Assembly: GCA_016218915.1 (NCBI GenBank)
Contig: JACRCQ010000025.1
Coordinates: 109,097-173,096 of the forward strand
Direction of reading: 5' to 3'
DNA: 64,000 nucleotides
Origin: Deltaproteobacteria bacterium
Lineage (GTDB): Bacteria; Myxococcota_A; Polyangia; Polyangiales; Polyangiaceae
The notes under the pieces are model-generated. The model did no database searches and was not told where the DNA came from. It saw only the letters and a list, made by a program, of their open reading frames with translations. Shown in pieces: positions 1 to 8,772 of the stretch. A program made the translations under genes and the position numbers. Every line of letters starts with the position of its first letter. Within the stretch, counting starts at the first letter, position 1.

Positions 1-1208
1 CGGAGAGGTTCACCGGAGACCTGCTGCGCTCCGGAGCAGGCGCGCTGCTCTTCGTTCCTCGCGAGCTCGCAAGCCTCCTGTTCTTCACCTCGGGCGCTGC
101 TGTCGGCATCGTGGAGAACGAGCAGGTCGTGCCGCGCGTGCGGGACTTTCTGTTCTCGAGAGACGGAAGGATCGGGTTCTTCCCTACTCTGTTCGTGGAG
201 ACCGGCTCGTCGTTCAACGTCGGAGGCAGGATGATCGCATCCGCGGACACTGCAGCGACGACGTTGCGTGCTGGCTACGGCGGGCCGGATGCCAACGTGG
301 TCGAGTCCCGCCTGCGCTTTGCGCGCCTGACCCCAGTCCCCATCGTCTTGTCCTTCGAAGGGATGCACGATCGGCGCACCGGGCTCGGATACCCAGGGAT
401 CGGCCAGGATCCCAGAGGCGATCCGCGCAACCGCTTCGTCTCCACCCTGACCCAGGCGTCCTACCAGGAGCGCCGAGAGCGGGTGATCGCCAGCCTCGGC
501 ATACGTCCCGTTCGGGACCTCGAAGTCTTCCTCTCGTCGAGCTACTCGCAGCGATTCTCCGACGACGTTTCCGGAGGCGTAGGACCGCGATTCGACGACG
601 TGTTCGCGCCGGGCTCGGTTCCAGGATGGTCTCGGACCACGCGGCAGGTCTACACCGAGCTTGCCCTGCGACTCGACACACGTGAAGCGCGCGTCGCTCC
701 AGTGCCGGGGACGCTGATCGAGGGCTACGGTGGAACCTCCCGTGGGGTGAAGCAGGAGCATGGACGCTTCCTGAGAGTGGGAGCCCGCGCTGCCGGATTC
801 ATCTCCGTGTATCGACGCACGAACGTGCTGATCCCCAAGATCGTGATCGACGGAGTGGCGTATTCGTCCGGAGAGCAGGTCCCTTTCAGCGAGCTGGCCC
901 GGCAGCCCGACTTTCGCGGATTCAATACGCGGCGGGACTTCACGTCCATGGTGCTTTCGCTCGACTATCGGTGGAAGGTCCAACGGTTCGTCGCGGCCAG
1001 GCTCTTTGTCGACGCTGCGACGGTGGCCCCCTCGGCTCGCGACCTGTCGTTGAAGGGAATGCGATACGTGGGAGGTTTCGAGGTCGACCTGTACACCGCC
1101 AACACCGAGCTCGCTCGCCTCGGCGTGTCCGTCAGCCCGGAGGGCGCGCTGTTCGTGTTCTCGTTCGGCGTTGCACCCCGTTTCGGAGACCGCCAGCACC
1201 GGGATTGA
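1..1208 (+). CDS. Outer-membrane beta-barrel (surface-antigen-like) protein, 5' partial
   Basis: The frame is open from the window edge (first full codon at 3), so the true start lies outside; 401 residues are visible. A GTG at 111 could be read as a start, but 36 sense codons precede it with no stop. The protein has alternating aromatic and polar strands typical of an outer-membrane barrel (for example SFNVGGRM, VYTELALRLDTRE, FVFSFGVAPRF near the end). It resembles the C-terminal barrel of BamA/TamA-type surface antigens; this is inference from style, not a motif match. The next gene starts 2 bp after the stop, so the two are probably co-transcribed and may act together at the outer membrane. 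Confidence 0.6.
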   Translation, partial: ERFTGDLLRSGAGALLFVPRELASLLFFTSGAAVGIVENEQVVPRVRDFLFSRDGRIGFFPTLFVETGSSFNVGGRMIASADTAATTLRAGYGGPDANVVESRLRFARLTPVPIVLSFEGMHDRRTGLGYPGIGQDPRGDPRNRFVSTLTQASYQERRERVIASLGIRPVRDLEVFLSSSYSQRFSDDVSGGVGPRFDDVFAPGSVPGWSRTTRQVYTELALRLDTREARVAPVPGTLIEGYGGTSRGVKQEHGRFLRVGARAAGFISVYRRTNVLIPKIVIDGVAYSSGEQVPFSELARQPDFRGFNTRRDFTSMVLSLDYRWKVQRFVAARLFVDAATVAPSARDLSLKGMRYVGGFEVDLYTANTELARLGVSVSPEGALFVFSFGVAPRFGDRQHRD

Positions 1209-1210
1209 AC

Positions 1211-2755
1211 ATGACGCGCGCCCTTTCTACCTGCTGTTTCGCCCTCTCGCTCGCCGCGTGCGGCTATCGCCCTGTCCGCTTCGTGGACGCACCTCCCGTC
1301 TCGCATGCAGACGACGAGTCGCCTGTGCCCATGCCGAAGCCGGACCCGCTCGAGCCCAAGGCCTACCTGGCCGATGTGTATCTTCGAAGACCGATCATGG
1401 ATGCCCTGGACGCAGCGCGGATTCCCGATGCAGGGGATGTGAACTCCATCGACGAAGTCCCTGGGTCCTCTTGGTTCGTGGCAGATCGAGCGGGGCGTAG
1501 CCGGCTTTCGGACTATGCAGTGGATGGTCCGCCGCGGTCGCCGCTTCGCGTGACCGGTGGTCTCGGGGCAGACACGCTTTCCATTGCGGATGCCCGCGGG
1601 CTGCCATACCGCATGCGAGCGGACGTGGTCGGCCGACCCGAGATGCGGACGGCCGCTGACGCCATCGCGAGCCGGCTGCTGTGGGCGATCGGGTACATCA
1701 CGCCGGAAGTGCATGTGGTCCACATTCGCAGCGAGGACTTCCCTGCGGATCGCGGGCAGGTGGAGCATTGGCTGCAGGTGCACGACCCCAGACAGTCGAG
1801 CCACAGGATGGCGGCGACCCGTTGGCCGATCGGCACGGACCTTGGGGCTGCATCCGCCACCTTCACGCGTGCAGATGACCCGAACGATCAGGTCCCCCAT
1901 GTGGACCGCAGGACGCTGCGAGGACTGCGCGTGCTCGGGGCCTGGCTGGACTTCAAGACCATGGGCCCGCAGAAGACCCTCGATGCCTACGTCGGGGCGC
2001 CGGGCTGCGGGCATGTCGTGCACTATCTCGCCGGCTTCGAGGACACGCTGGGCGCGGACAAGGTCTCGTCCAAGGTCGCCAAAGGGGCGCTTCACCCTGA
2101 TTGCGGAGGCAACCCGTTCTTGAACCTGGTGACGCTGGGCCTGCAGCCTGACCCTCCTCCTTCTGCCATGGAGCGCAAGTACCACGCAATCGGCTCCTTC
2201 GAGGAAGAGGTCCACCCGGAGCGATACCGTCCAGAGCTTCCCCCCTACGAGCCCCTGGATCACACGCTCCCTTCTGACGGATTCTGGGCGAGTCGACGCA
2301 TGATGGGGCTTGGTGAAGAGCAGATCCGATGGGCGGTGGAAGGGGGCGGGTTCACGCAGCGAGGCACTGCGGCGCATCTGGTGCACGTTCTGGAGGTTCG
2401 CAGGAGAGCGGTGGCCGCGTGGTGGACCGCGCAGGTCTCGCCTCTCGTGCTCGAAGGTGTGGAAGGGCTGAGGCTGCAGCTACATGACTACGCGCTCGTG
2501 TGGGGGCTGGCCGCTGCCGGAACGACGTCGTACCGAGCGGAATTCCTGGATGCTCGGGGCGCAGAATCAGGGGCATCGGTTCGCCTCGAACCCCGAACGG
2601 CCTGCTGGGAGATGGAGCTTCCCCAGGGCGCGCTCGCTCCCTACCTCATTGTCAGGATTACGGCGTTGCGCGGCGCCTTTCCGAAGCCGCGCCCCGCCCA
2701 ATTTCATCTCATGATCGCGAACGGAAACGCACGTCTTGTGGGCGTGCGGCACTGA
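1211..2755 (+). CDS. Lipoprotein of an uncharacterised 'DVNSIDEVP' family
   Basis: 514 residues. The ATG at 1211 is chosen because it gives a lipoprotein signal (MTRALSTCC... LSLAACGY, lipobox LAAC, Cys near residue 17). After a Pro/Asp linker comes a block containing DVNSIDEVPGSSWF (about residues 76-90), a motif I recall from long uncharacterised secreted proteins of several phyla; no reaction is known to me. The central part is rich in Trp and His and has kinase-fold-like spacing, but I see no catalytic motif. It sits 2 bp downstream of the barrel gene and ends tail to tail, 5 bp from the next minus-strand gene. Confidence 0.7.
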   Translation: MTRALSTCCFALSLAACGYRPVRFVDAPPVSHADDESPVPMPKPDPLEPKAYLADVYLRRPIMDALDAARIPDAGDVNSIDEVPGSSWFVADRAGRSRLSDYAVDGPPRSPLRVTGGLGADTLSIADARGLPYRMRADVVGRPEMRTAADAIASRLLWAIGYITPEVHVVHIRSEDFPADRGQVEHWLQVHDPRQSSHRMAATRWPIGTDLGAASATFTRADDPNDQVPHVDRRTLRGLRVLGAWLDFKTMGPQKTLDAYVGAPGCGHVVHYLAGFEDTLGADKVSSKVAKGALHPDCGGNPFLNLVTLGLQPDPPPSAMERKYHAIGSFEEEVHPERYRPELPPYEPLDHTLPSDGFWASRRMMGLGEEQIRWAVEGGGFTQRGTAAHLVHVLEVRRRAVAAWWTAQVSPLVLEGVEGLRLQLHDYALVWGLAAAGTTSYRAEFLDARGAESGASVRLEPRTACWEMELPQGALAPYLIVRITALRGAFPKPRPAQFHLMIANGNARLVGVRH

Positions 2756-2760
2756 GTCGA

Positions 2761-4362
2761 TCAGATCCCTGGCTGGTACAGCGCCGAATACAGGTTCCAC
2801 AGGTAGTAGCGCTGGGCCTCCGGCACCGCGCCCAGGTAGTCCTTGCACTTCTGCATCGGATCGATCTGGATGCTAAAGGCCATCCCCTTGGACGTCAGCT
2901 TCGCCGGCAGAGTCCGGACCGCACACACCGCCCGGTACAGCTGCCCGGTCATGATCTGATCGTCGGAGAGGGGGTGCTTGGCGCCTCCTTCGTCAGGCCA
3001 GCGGAACGTGTCCGTATGGATCCGATTCGCCGTCTCCAGCGCCGTCTTGCCGAAGTAGGCGTTGTCCAGCAATCCACTCGCCTTGGTCAGGTGCAGGGTG
3101 GTGGCGATCAGGTGCGCCTCGAACAGGTCCTGATTCGCGGCGTTGAAACCCACGTCATCGAGGTCCACGTACGTGATGTTGCCATTCGCGAGATTCGCGT
3201 AGATCGAGTACATCACCCGCCACGCGACTCCCTGGTAGGTCAGGGACGCGAATCCCCCTGCAGGGATCGCTACAGGCAGCTCCAGCGCGGCATCCCCCAA
3301 TCCCGCATGGAGCAACGCCTGGGCCATGGTCGCATTGGTGTTGAGCGTGTTGCGAACCGGATCCTCCACCCCCTTGTAGTGATAGTGCAGGCTCCAGGGG
3401 AACGGATCGAGGTTGGCATTGGCAAAGCGGTTCCCTCCCACCGTGTAGAGCGGGGCCACCACGTACGGGGGATTGGCTTCGAGCTTGGCGAGGATCTCGG
3501 CGTACTGCGAGTATCCAGCCTTGAACCAGCCGTTGCCCGTCGTCTCCTGGTGGTAGTAGGCGATGCCGCGATGAAACGCCCGACGGAACCGCTCTTCGCC
3601 GCTGATGCGATGTGCGAGCGCGAGCGTGTTGAGCGCCCAGGCGCTGGCCCAGCTGCTCGGAGACCCCTCGGGCGGACACGTTCCGTTCCCCCAGGCGTCC
3701 CAGCGTCCACGGAAGTTGTTCCACCCCAGGAACGGCTTCGTGGTCCCATCGAACGGGTCCAGGTACATCGCCCCGCCGAACTCGGTCGCGTTCGCGTGGT
3801 CAATCACGTGATCGCCAATGTCGATCACCGCATTCCTGCAGTCCGATGCCAATGTCGGGTCAACCGGATCTCCCTCGAAGACGTGCGCGCCGTAGTAGAG
3901 TGTCTCTGCCAGCGGCCCGATCATGTGCCAGCCGTAGATCTTGCTCCAGACGGTGAGCGTCTCCTGGGTCGCACAGTCCTTGGCCGGCGGGTCCTGCACG
4001 AAGTCCTTGGCCGGATCGCCGTCGAGGTAGAGCTGGCGGTAGTCCTTCAGCATCTGGCGCGCGGACGAGGCAATGCCTCGATAGGGAAGCGGAAGCGCGA
4101 ACTTCGTTTCCTGGTCGCTCTCCCAGCCAGGGACATCCACCCACGCCGCTTCGCTCGGCGTCGATTCGGGTTCCGTGGTCGTATCCGCAGAGGAAGTGTC
4201 GGGATGCGAGCTCTCAGGGCTTCCATCCTTCGAGACCGAGCTGTCACCCCCCGCTCCTGCGACCGCCGGATTTGCTTGGACCTGCTCTGACTCGCTGCAC
4301 GCGACCCAGGTCGCAGCGACGAAGATCAAGCCCCCGGGAATCGCGGTCATGGATCTGCGCAT
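2761..4362 (-). CDS. Lipoprotein with predicted alpha/alpha-barrel (glycan-active-like) domain
   Basis: 533 residues from ATG 4362. The start is chosen because MRRSMTAIPGGLIFVAATWVAC is a lipoprotein signal with Cys22; the open frame upstream is compositionally unlike a protein. Residues 23-75 are a Ser/Asp/Glu/Thr linker. From about 85 onward there is a helical repeat pattern with conserved Trp, Tyr and His positions (YYHQETTGNGWF, LHYHYKGVEDP), as in alpha/alpha toroid enzymes such as uronate epimerases and glycoside hydrolases. Catalytic residues cannot be assigned. It probably acts at the cell surface. Another alpha/alpha-barrel lipoprotein lies at 25,721, with no obvious sequence identity. 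Confidence 0.6.
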   Translation of the reverse strand: MRRSMTAIPGGLIFVAATWVACSESEQVQANPAVAGAGGDSSVSKDGSPESSHPDTSSADTTTEPESTPSEAAWVDVPGWESDQETKFALPLPYRGIASSARQMLKDYRQLYLDGDPAKDFVQDPPAKDCATQETLTVWSKIYGWHMIGPLAETLYYGAHVFEGDPVDPTLASDCRNAVIDIGDHVIDHANATEFGGAMYLDPFDGTTKPFLGWNNFRGRWDAWGNGTCPPEGSPSSWASAWALNTLALAHRISGEERFRRAFHRGIAYYHQETTGNGWFKAGYSQYAEILAKLEANPPYVVAPLYTVGGNRFANANLDPFPWSLHYHYKGVEDPVRNTLNTNATMAQALLHAGLGDAALELPVAIPAGGFASLTYQGVAWRVMYSIYANLANGNITYVDLDDVGFNAANQDLFEAHLIATTLHLTKASGLLDNAYFGKTALETANRIHTDTFRWPDEGGAKHPLSDDQIMTGQLYRAVCAVRTLPAKLTSKGMAFSIQIDPMQKCKDYLGAVPEAQRYYLWNLYSALYQPGI

Positions 4363-4487
4363 GGTGGAGGTCCTCGGCAGGGAAGGGGATACGACATGAT
4401 ATCGTGCTGTGGAATGGACGGCTACTGCCCGGGCCAGGCGAAGCCCGTTGGCTTGCAGCGGCCGAACGCTTCCGATAGCGTGGAAGA

Positions 4488-5087
4488 ATGAGGCTGTGGA
4501 AAGCCGGGCTTGGGCTGCTCCTCTTGTCACCTTCGGCCCTTGCGCAGACGCTGCCCGCCCCCACGCCGACGTCGACCGTGCCCTCCTCGACGTCAGCGGG
4601 GCAGCCAGCGCCCACGGAGCCGCCGCCTCCTCCGCCCAACTGGCGATCGAGCGGACCGACGCAGTGGACGTTCGGGCCTTCGCTCGGGTATCTGGGCCGC
4701 CCCAACGGCTCGCTGCTGGTCTCCGCTGATCTGACCTTGATACCCAGCCGACAGGGAACGCAGTGGGTGTCGATTGGCACGCGAGCAGCGTTTCCGTCGG
4801 ACATGAGCGCGCTGTGGCTCCCGTACACCGAGGTTGGCCTCTATGCGCTCGCCAATCTTGGAGCAGGACTCACGGTCGCAGCCGGCGGCGGGCAGAAAAC
4901 CACTGCGCTTCCGCATCTTTTCGTAGGGGTCCCCTTCGGTCAGGTCGAGGGGACCGCATGGTTCATCGAGCCGTACTACCGCCCCAGCTTCGGCACGCTT
5001 CTCGGGCAGAGCGGCGCGCATCATGAGCTGGGTGTGCTGTTCAAGTTCGGCTATCTGGCACCGCGGCACTTCCGGCTGTGCTGCTGA
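4488..5087 (+). CDS. Exported beta-barrel-like hypothetical protein
   Basis: 199 residues. MRLWKAGLGLLLLSPSALAQ is a clear Sec signal peptide with an ALA-Q cleavage site near residue 20. A Pro/Ser/Thr-rich linker to about residue 50 is followed by amphipathic strands (WTFGPSLGYLG, LLVSADLTLIP, WFIEPYYRPSF, LGVLFKFGYL), suggesting a small outer-membrane barrel. No family is recognised. It is divergent from the preceding lipoprotein gene with a 125-bp shared upstream gap, and convergent with the dehydrogenase gene after 39 bp. Confidence 0.65.
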   Translation: MRLWKAGLGLLLLSPSALAQTLPAPTPTSTVPSSTSAGQPAPTEPPPPPPNWRSSGPTQWTFGPSLGYLGRPNGSLLVSADLTLIPSRQGTQWVSIGTRAAFPSDMSALWLPYTEVGLYALANLGAGLTVAAGGGQKTTALPHLFVGVPFGQVEGTAWFIEPYYRPSFGTLLGQSGAHHELGVLFKFGYLAPRHFRLCC

Positions 5088-5126
5088 CCGGGAAGGGCGC
5101 GGCGCCGCATCGAGGCCATTGCACTG

Positions 5127-6122
5127 CTATCGAGCGTCCAGCACCGCTGCCCCGCGAATCGCACCTGCCTTGACTCGAATCAGCGCTTCATTCGCATCTT
5201 CGAGCGAGAAGCGCTCGGTGTCCGCCCGCACCGGGATCTCCGCTGCCAAGGCGAGGAATTCCCGCGCATCCTGCCGCGTGAAGTTTGCCACGCTCCGCAC
5301 CGCCTTCTCCCAGTAGATCTGCTCGTAGCGAAGCGCTGGCAGGTCGGTCATGTGGATCGCATTGACCGCCACGGTCCCGCCCCGATCCAGAAGATCGAGC
5401 GCGCGCCCGATCAGCTCCCCAGCCGGCGCAAAGGTGATCGCTGCATCGAGCAGCACCCCGGGATCGTCGTCCATCCACCCAGCCCATCGCGCGCCCTTTT
5501 CCAGCGCAAGCTTCCTGTGGCTCTCCTTGCGATCAAAGGCAAACACCTCGCATCCCCAGTGCAAGGCCACCTGGATCGCGAGATGGGCGGATGCGCCGAA
5601 GCCGACCAGCCCTAGCCTCCCTCCAGGACGGATTCCGCTGAGCTTCAGCGACCGATAGCCGATGATCCCCGCACACAGCAGGGGCGCGGCGTCCACAGGC
5701 GACAGCGCGTCAGGCAATGGATAGACGAACCTCTCGTCCGCCACCATGCGCTGCGCATAGCCGCCGTCCACATCGCGGCCCGTGAATCGCGCCCTCGCAC
5801 AGAGATTCTCCTTCCCCGCCCTGCAATGGGAACAACTGCCGCACGCGGAGTGGAGCCACCCGATCCCCACCCTGGCGCCGCGCTGCACCGAGGGGACACC
5901 AGGACCGGTCTCCAGGACCGTGCCGACCACCTGATGGCCCGGTATGATCGGCAGGGCTGCGCTGACCTCCCCTTCCACGATGTGAAGATCGGTCCTGCAC
6001 ACGCCGCACGCTTCCACTTGCACGAGGACCTGTCCGGCACCGGGCGCAGGCTCCTTCGCCTCGAAAGGCTCGAGCGGCCGACTGTCCGCCGCTCCTGTCT
6101 TCGCCAGCGTCATGCTCTTCAT
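5127..6122 (-). CDS. Zinc-binding alcohol dehydrogenase, CAD2/AdhP-like
   Basis: 331 residues from ATG 6122 (ATG 6113 also possible). This is a medium-chain dehydrogenase: catalytic-zinc motif CGVCRTDLHIVEGE and IPGHQVVG near the N-terminus, structural-zinc cysteines in CGSCSHCRAGKENLC, and a Rossmann motif GLVGFGASAHLA. The strings ARFTGRDVDGGYAQ and PLLCAGIIGYRSLK are hallmarks of the cinnamyl/propanol-preferring CAD2 subgroup. It would oxidise primary alcohols or reduce aldehydes with NAD(P) in the cytoplasm; the substrate is unknown. It lies 25 bp downstream of the hydrolase-like lipoprotein gene on the same strand. Confidence 0.9.
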   Translation of the reverse strand: MKSMTLAKTGAADSRPLEPFEAKEPAPGAGQVLVQVEACGVCRTDLHIVEGEVSAALPIIPGHQVVGTVLETGPGVPSVQRGARVGIGWLHSACGSCSHCRAGKENLCARARFTGRDVDGGYAQRMVADERFVYPLPDALSPVDAAPLLCAGIIGYRSLKLSGIRPGGRLGLVGFGASAHLAIQVALHWGCEVFAFDRKESHRKLALEKGARWAGWMDDDPGVLLDAAITFAPAGELIGRALDLLDRGGTVAVNAIHMTDLPALRYEQIYWEKAVRSVANFTRQDAREFLALAAEIPVRADTERFSLEDANEALIRVKAGAIRGAAVLDAR

Positions 6123-6147
6123 GGATCGAATTCTTAGCGCCCCTCGC

Positions 6148-7188
6148 TCAGGGCTGCCAGCGCTTGCCAAGGGCGGTGAACGCATCGCGCAGCAGCGCCA
6201 GCTGCGCGCAGTGGTCAGCCTTGTCGTTGCCTGCATATCCCCGCACGTGAAAGCTGCCGGCCGTGAAGAACTCGACCATCTCCAGCCCCAACGCGTCCTT
6301 GCGATGGACCGCTTGCGGCTGACCGCCCACGGCTGCGATCAGGTGATGGGCCGTCTCCGTCGTCGAGGCGAAGTCCGGCGGGTCGATCGACGAGTGCGTG
6401 ACGAGCATGAATCGCTCGCCTGCGACCGCGCGGCGTGCGTAGTCCACGAACGGTTGAAGCGAGCGATCAAGGCTCTCTGCCAGACGTGGCGCATGCAATC
6501 CATCGATCAGCACCATGGCGTCGAGACGGCCTGCCTCGGGTTGGCCAAGCAGCGCCGAGATGCCTGTGAATCCAGCGCTCCACGCGCTGACAGCGATGTG
6601 TCCGACGTGCGCCGGCCTGCCGCGGCTCTTGCTGAGCGCGCCCTCGATCTGCAGCACGATCGAGTTGAAAAGCCCTGATCCAGCGAAGAGCGCGCCGTAG
6701 GCTTCGCTCGGGTCCAGGGTCAACGTGTAGAGCACGAGCTTCTGTCCGCTGTGCACGAGCTCCCGAAGCACAGGTGCATCGCCGTGGAAGTGCATCACCA
6801 GGTCGAAGCGGCCAGCAGCGTCGATCGCGCTTTCACGCGGTGCGACGAATCGTCCCTTGCTCAATGACGTCCAGCCGTCGAACGCGCTCGTGTCCACCTC
6901 CTGCGTCGAACATGGGCTGATCCCACCGCGATCGGCGCTCGAAAGCGAGGACTGGAATCCAGGACGCGCTGTCACCCAGCTCGTATGCGTGCCCCTGGGA
7001 GATGAGTCGTATTCGATCGGCCGGTCCGGGTTCAACGGATCGAACAACGTGGTGGGCACTGCCGCAGCCACGGACACCGTTTCAGCCGGCGCTGGAGTCG
7101 GGCGCACTCTGGGTTCCGCCTGACAGCCGAGCGCCAGGCCGAGGCCGAGCGTGCCCGCTGTAAGTGCGGCCAGCACCGTGCCGCGCAC
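6148..7188 (-). CDS. Lipoprotein with alpha/beta-hydrolase-like fold
   Basis: 346 residues from GTG 7188, chosen because it gives a short lipoprotein signal (VRGTVLAALTAG... LALGC). In-frame starts at 7278 and 7287 would add about 30 residues of non-signal sequence. A nucleophile-elbow-like AWSAG, an acidic LIDGLH strand end and a late His in SFHVRGY fit a Ser-Asp-His esterase/peptidase arrangement (inference). An N-terminal block has paired Cys. The likely location is the periplasm or outer membrane. It precedes the alcohol dehydrogenase by 25 bp and is probably co-transcribed with it. Confidence 0.6.
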   Translation of the reverse strand: MRGTVLAALTAGTLGLGLALGCQAEPRVRPTPAPAETVSVAAAVPTTLFDPLNPDRPIEYDSSPRGTHTSWVTARPGFQSSLSSADRGGISPCSTQEVDTSAFDGWTSLSKGRFVAPRESAIDAAGRFDLVMHFHGDAPVLRELVHSGQKLVLYTLTLDPSEAYGALFAGSGLFNSIVLQIEGALSKSRGRPAHVGHIAVSAWSAGFTGISALLGQPEAGRLDAMVLIDGLHAPRLAESLDRSLQPFVDYARRAVAGERFMLVTHSSIDPPDFASTTETAHHLIAAVGGQPQAVHRKDALGLEMVEFFTAGSFHVRGYAGNDKADHCAQLALLRDAFTALGKRWQP

Positions 7189-7382
7189 CGAGAGGCCAAA
7201 GGGTCGACTGATTGATTCAAGCGTTCTTCGAGACAGAGCTGGGTCCACGCTGTCCCAGCTGCATTCGGCGTACCGCATGCTTCGCACGCCCAGGCATTGC
7301 CTCGCTCGTCAGCGCTCTTCCTTCGTCTGCATCGAATTGATGGATGCGTCAGGTCATCTCGATGGAGTGCTTGGCCGCAAGG

Positions 7383-8711
7383 TCACGGCAGACAGCAAAG
7401 CTGGATCGGTCCGGTCGGATCCACCTGCCCTGTCGGCGAGGCGCTGCCGCTCGCAGGGCATGACCCCGAGTTGTGGGTCACCGGAACCATGGCCGTGGCG
7501 CTGCCGGCCGGATTGAAGTTCACCGACGTGCAGTAGTTCTCGATGGCGCTCCCAACCGGAAGCGTGCTGCAATTGTAGTTGTTCCAGAACAGCTGGACCG
7601 GGCACGGGGTCGACATGCACTCGCACGTTGCGCCTTGCTCCTGTCCGCACTGGCACCCGGTTGCAGTGCAACCCCTGTGATCCACACCGTTGCCGTCGTA
7701 GTACGTGGTGAGCGCAGTGTACGGCGACTTGCATGCCATGCCGGTCCGGTAGCACAGCCCCTGGCTCCCCTGGATCCTGGGTATGCAGATCTCTGCAGAC
7801 GACACGCACTTGCCGGCCTGGAGCGTATTGAACTGGCACATGCGATGCTTCTGCTCCCAGGACCAGGGCGTGACTTGCGCCACGGCAGCCTTGGGCGCGC
7901 ACGTGCCGGCGATCACCTGCTCCGGTGTCTTCATGCAGGCGTTGTAGGTGCTGAGGTAGCCAACGCTCTTGCAGCTCGAGCCGAGCAGGGTCGTCGTCGA
8001 TGAAGGCGTGCCGGTGCAGCTCTTGTTGCCCCAGCAGCTTATCTCCGAGGAGCACCCTCCGCCCGTGGGAGAGTCGCAGCTGCACGCGCAATCAGCCGGG
8101 GGCTCCACGAGGTCTGCCTTGTCATACAAGGGAACCGCGGTCTGGAAGCCCGCCGGGCAGTCGGCTGAAGGATCCGCGTCCACGCGCCCTATCCGATATT
8201 GGCTCGTGCTCCATCCTCCGACCGGGGAAGGCACGCATTCGTAATCGGCCTGGCACTTGGGATCTGCACAGTCAATCAGCCCGTCTCCATTGTCGTCGGT
8301 GGAGTTGAGACAGTCCTCAGGCCCGATCGCGCCGCCTGCGCCTGCCTGGCCCGCTGCGCCTCCCTGGCCCGCTGCGCCTCCCTGCCCCGCTGCGCTTCCT
8401 GCGCTGCCCGCTTGTCCCCCAGCTCCGGACTGCCCACCGCTCGATGGCTGCCCTGCGCTGCCCGCTTGTCCGCCCGTACCCGACGCGCCCGCTGGCCCGC
8501 CGCCTGTACCTGCTGTGCCGCCTGTGCCCGCAGCGTGGGTCCCGCCAGCGCCCGCTTGGGAGCTGTCGCCAGACGCGTCGAGCTGGCTGCCGCCTGTGTT
8601 CGCAGCAGCCGGACCGCCCGAGATCTCATCGTTGCTGCCGCAAGCGACAACGAGCGCGACCAGCGGCACCAGGACCAGGGGTCGGAGTGTTCTTCTCATG
8701 CTCATGGCCAT
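7383..8711 (-). CDS. Gly/Ala-spacer lipoprotein with Cys-rich C-terminal domain
   Basis: 442 residues from ATG 8711 (ATG at 8705 and 8699 also in frame). Signal peptide ends LVALVVACGS (lipobox). Residues of about 30-145 are a low-complexity Gly/Ala/Ser/Gln spacer (GQAGSAG, GGAAGQ repeats) encoded by near-identical 18-bp units. Next comes a Ca-binding-like DDNGDGLIDCADPKC motif, then a domain with over 25 Cys spaced as in secreted disulphide-rich proteins. It is a paralogue in style of the gene at 28,393: both carry the LxxCxxxxxYxxxP, stalled-Thr and repeated-Cys layout. Probably a surface protein; function unknown. Confidence 0.75.
   Translation of the reverse strand: MAMSMRRTLRPLVLVPLVALVVACGSNDEISGGPAAANTGGSQLDASGDSSQAGAGGTHAAGTGGTAGTGGGPAGASGTGGQAGSAGQPSSGGQSGAGGQAGSAGSAAGQGGAAGQGGAAGQAGAGGAIGPEDCLNSTDDNGDGLIDCADPKCQADYECVPSPVGGWSTSQYRIGRVDADPSADCPAGFQTAVPLYDKADLVEPPADCACSCDSPTGGGCSSEISCWGNKSCTGTPSSTTTLLGSSCKSVGYLSTYNACMKTPEQVIAGTCAPKAAVAQVTPWSWEQKHRMCQFNTLQAGKCVSSAEICIPRIQGSQGLCYRTGMACKSPYTALTTYYDGNGVDHRGCTATGCQCGQEQGATCECMSTPCPVQLFWNNYNCSTLPVGSAIENYCTSVNFNPAGSATAMVPVTHNSGSCPASGSASPTGQVDPTGPIQLCCLP
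8346..8399. repeat. Three 18-bp tandem units coding for the Ala/Gly spacer
   Basis: Three consecutive 18-bp units on the basis CTGGCCCGCTGCGCCTCC, the third with two substitutions. They encode part of the Gly/Ala spacer of the minus-strand lipoprotein. Such units can expand or contract in frame, changing spacer length. Confidence 0.8.
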
Positions 8712-8772
8712 GGTTGGGATCCCTCGCGCCGATCTACGTTGCGGACAGCAGGAACCTCCCTTGATGCTTCTC

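Noticed and set aside
965..2386. Long antisense open frame opposite the lipoprotein gene
   Set aside because: No signal, motif or ribosome site; explained by GC-rich codon bias of the plus-strand gene.
2500..4290. 596-codon plus-strand frame
   Set aside because: Antisense to the minus-strand alpha/alpha-barrel lipoprotein and overlaps the 3' end of the preceding gene; composition is Arg/Val-rich with no domain.
8346..8399. Tandem repeats as a CRISPR-like array
   Set aside because: Direct contiguous coding repeats of 18 bp without spacers; they encode a Gly/Ala linker.
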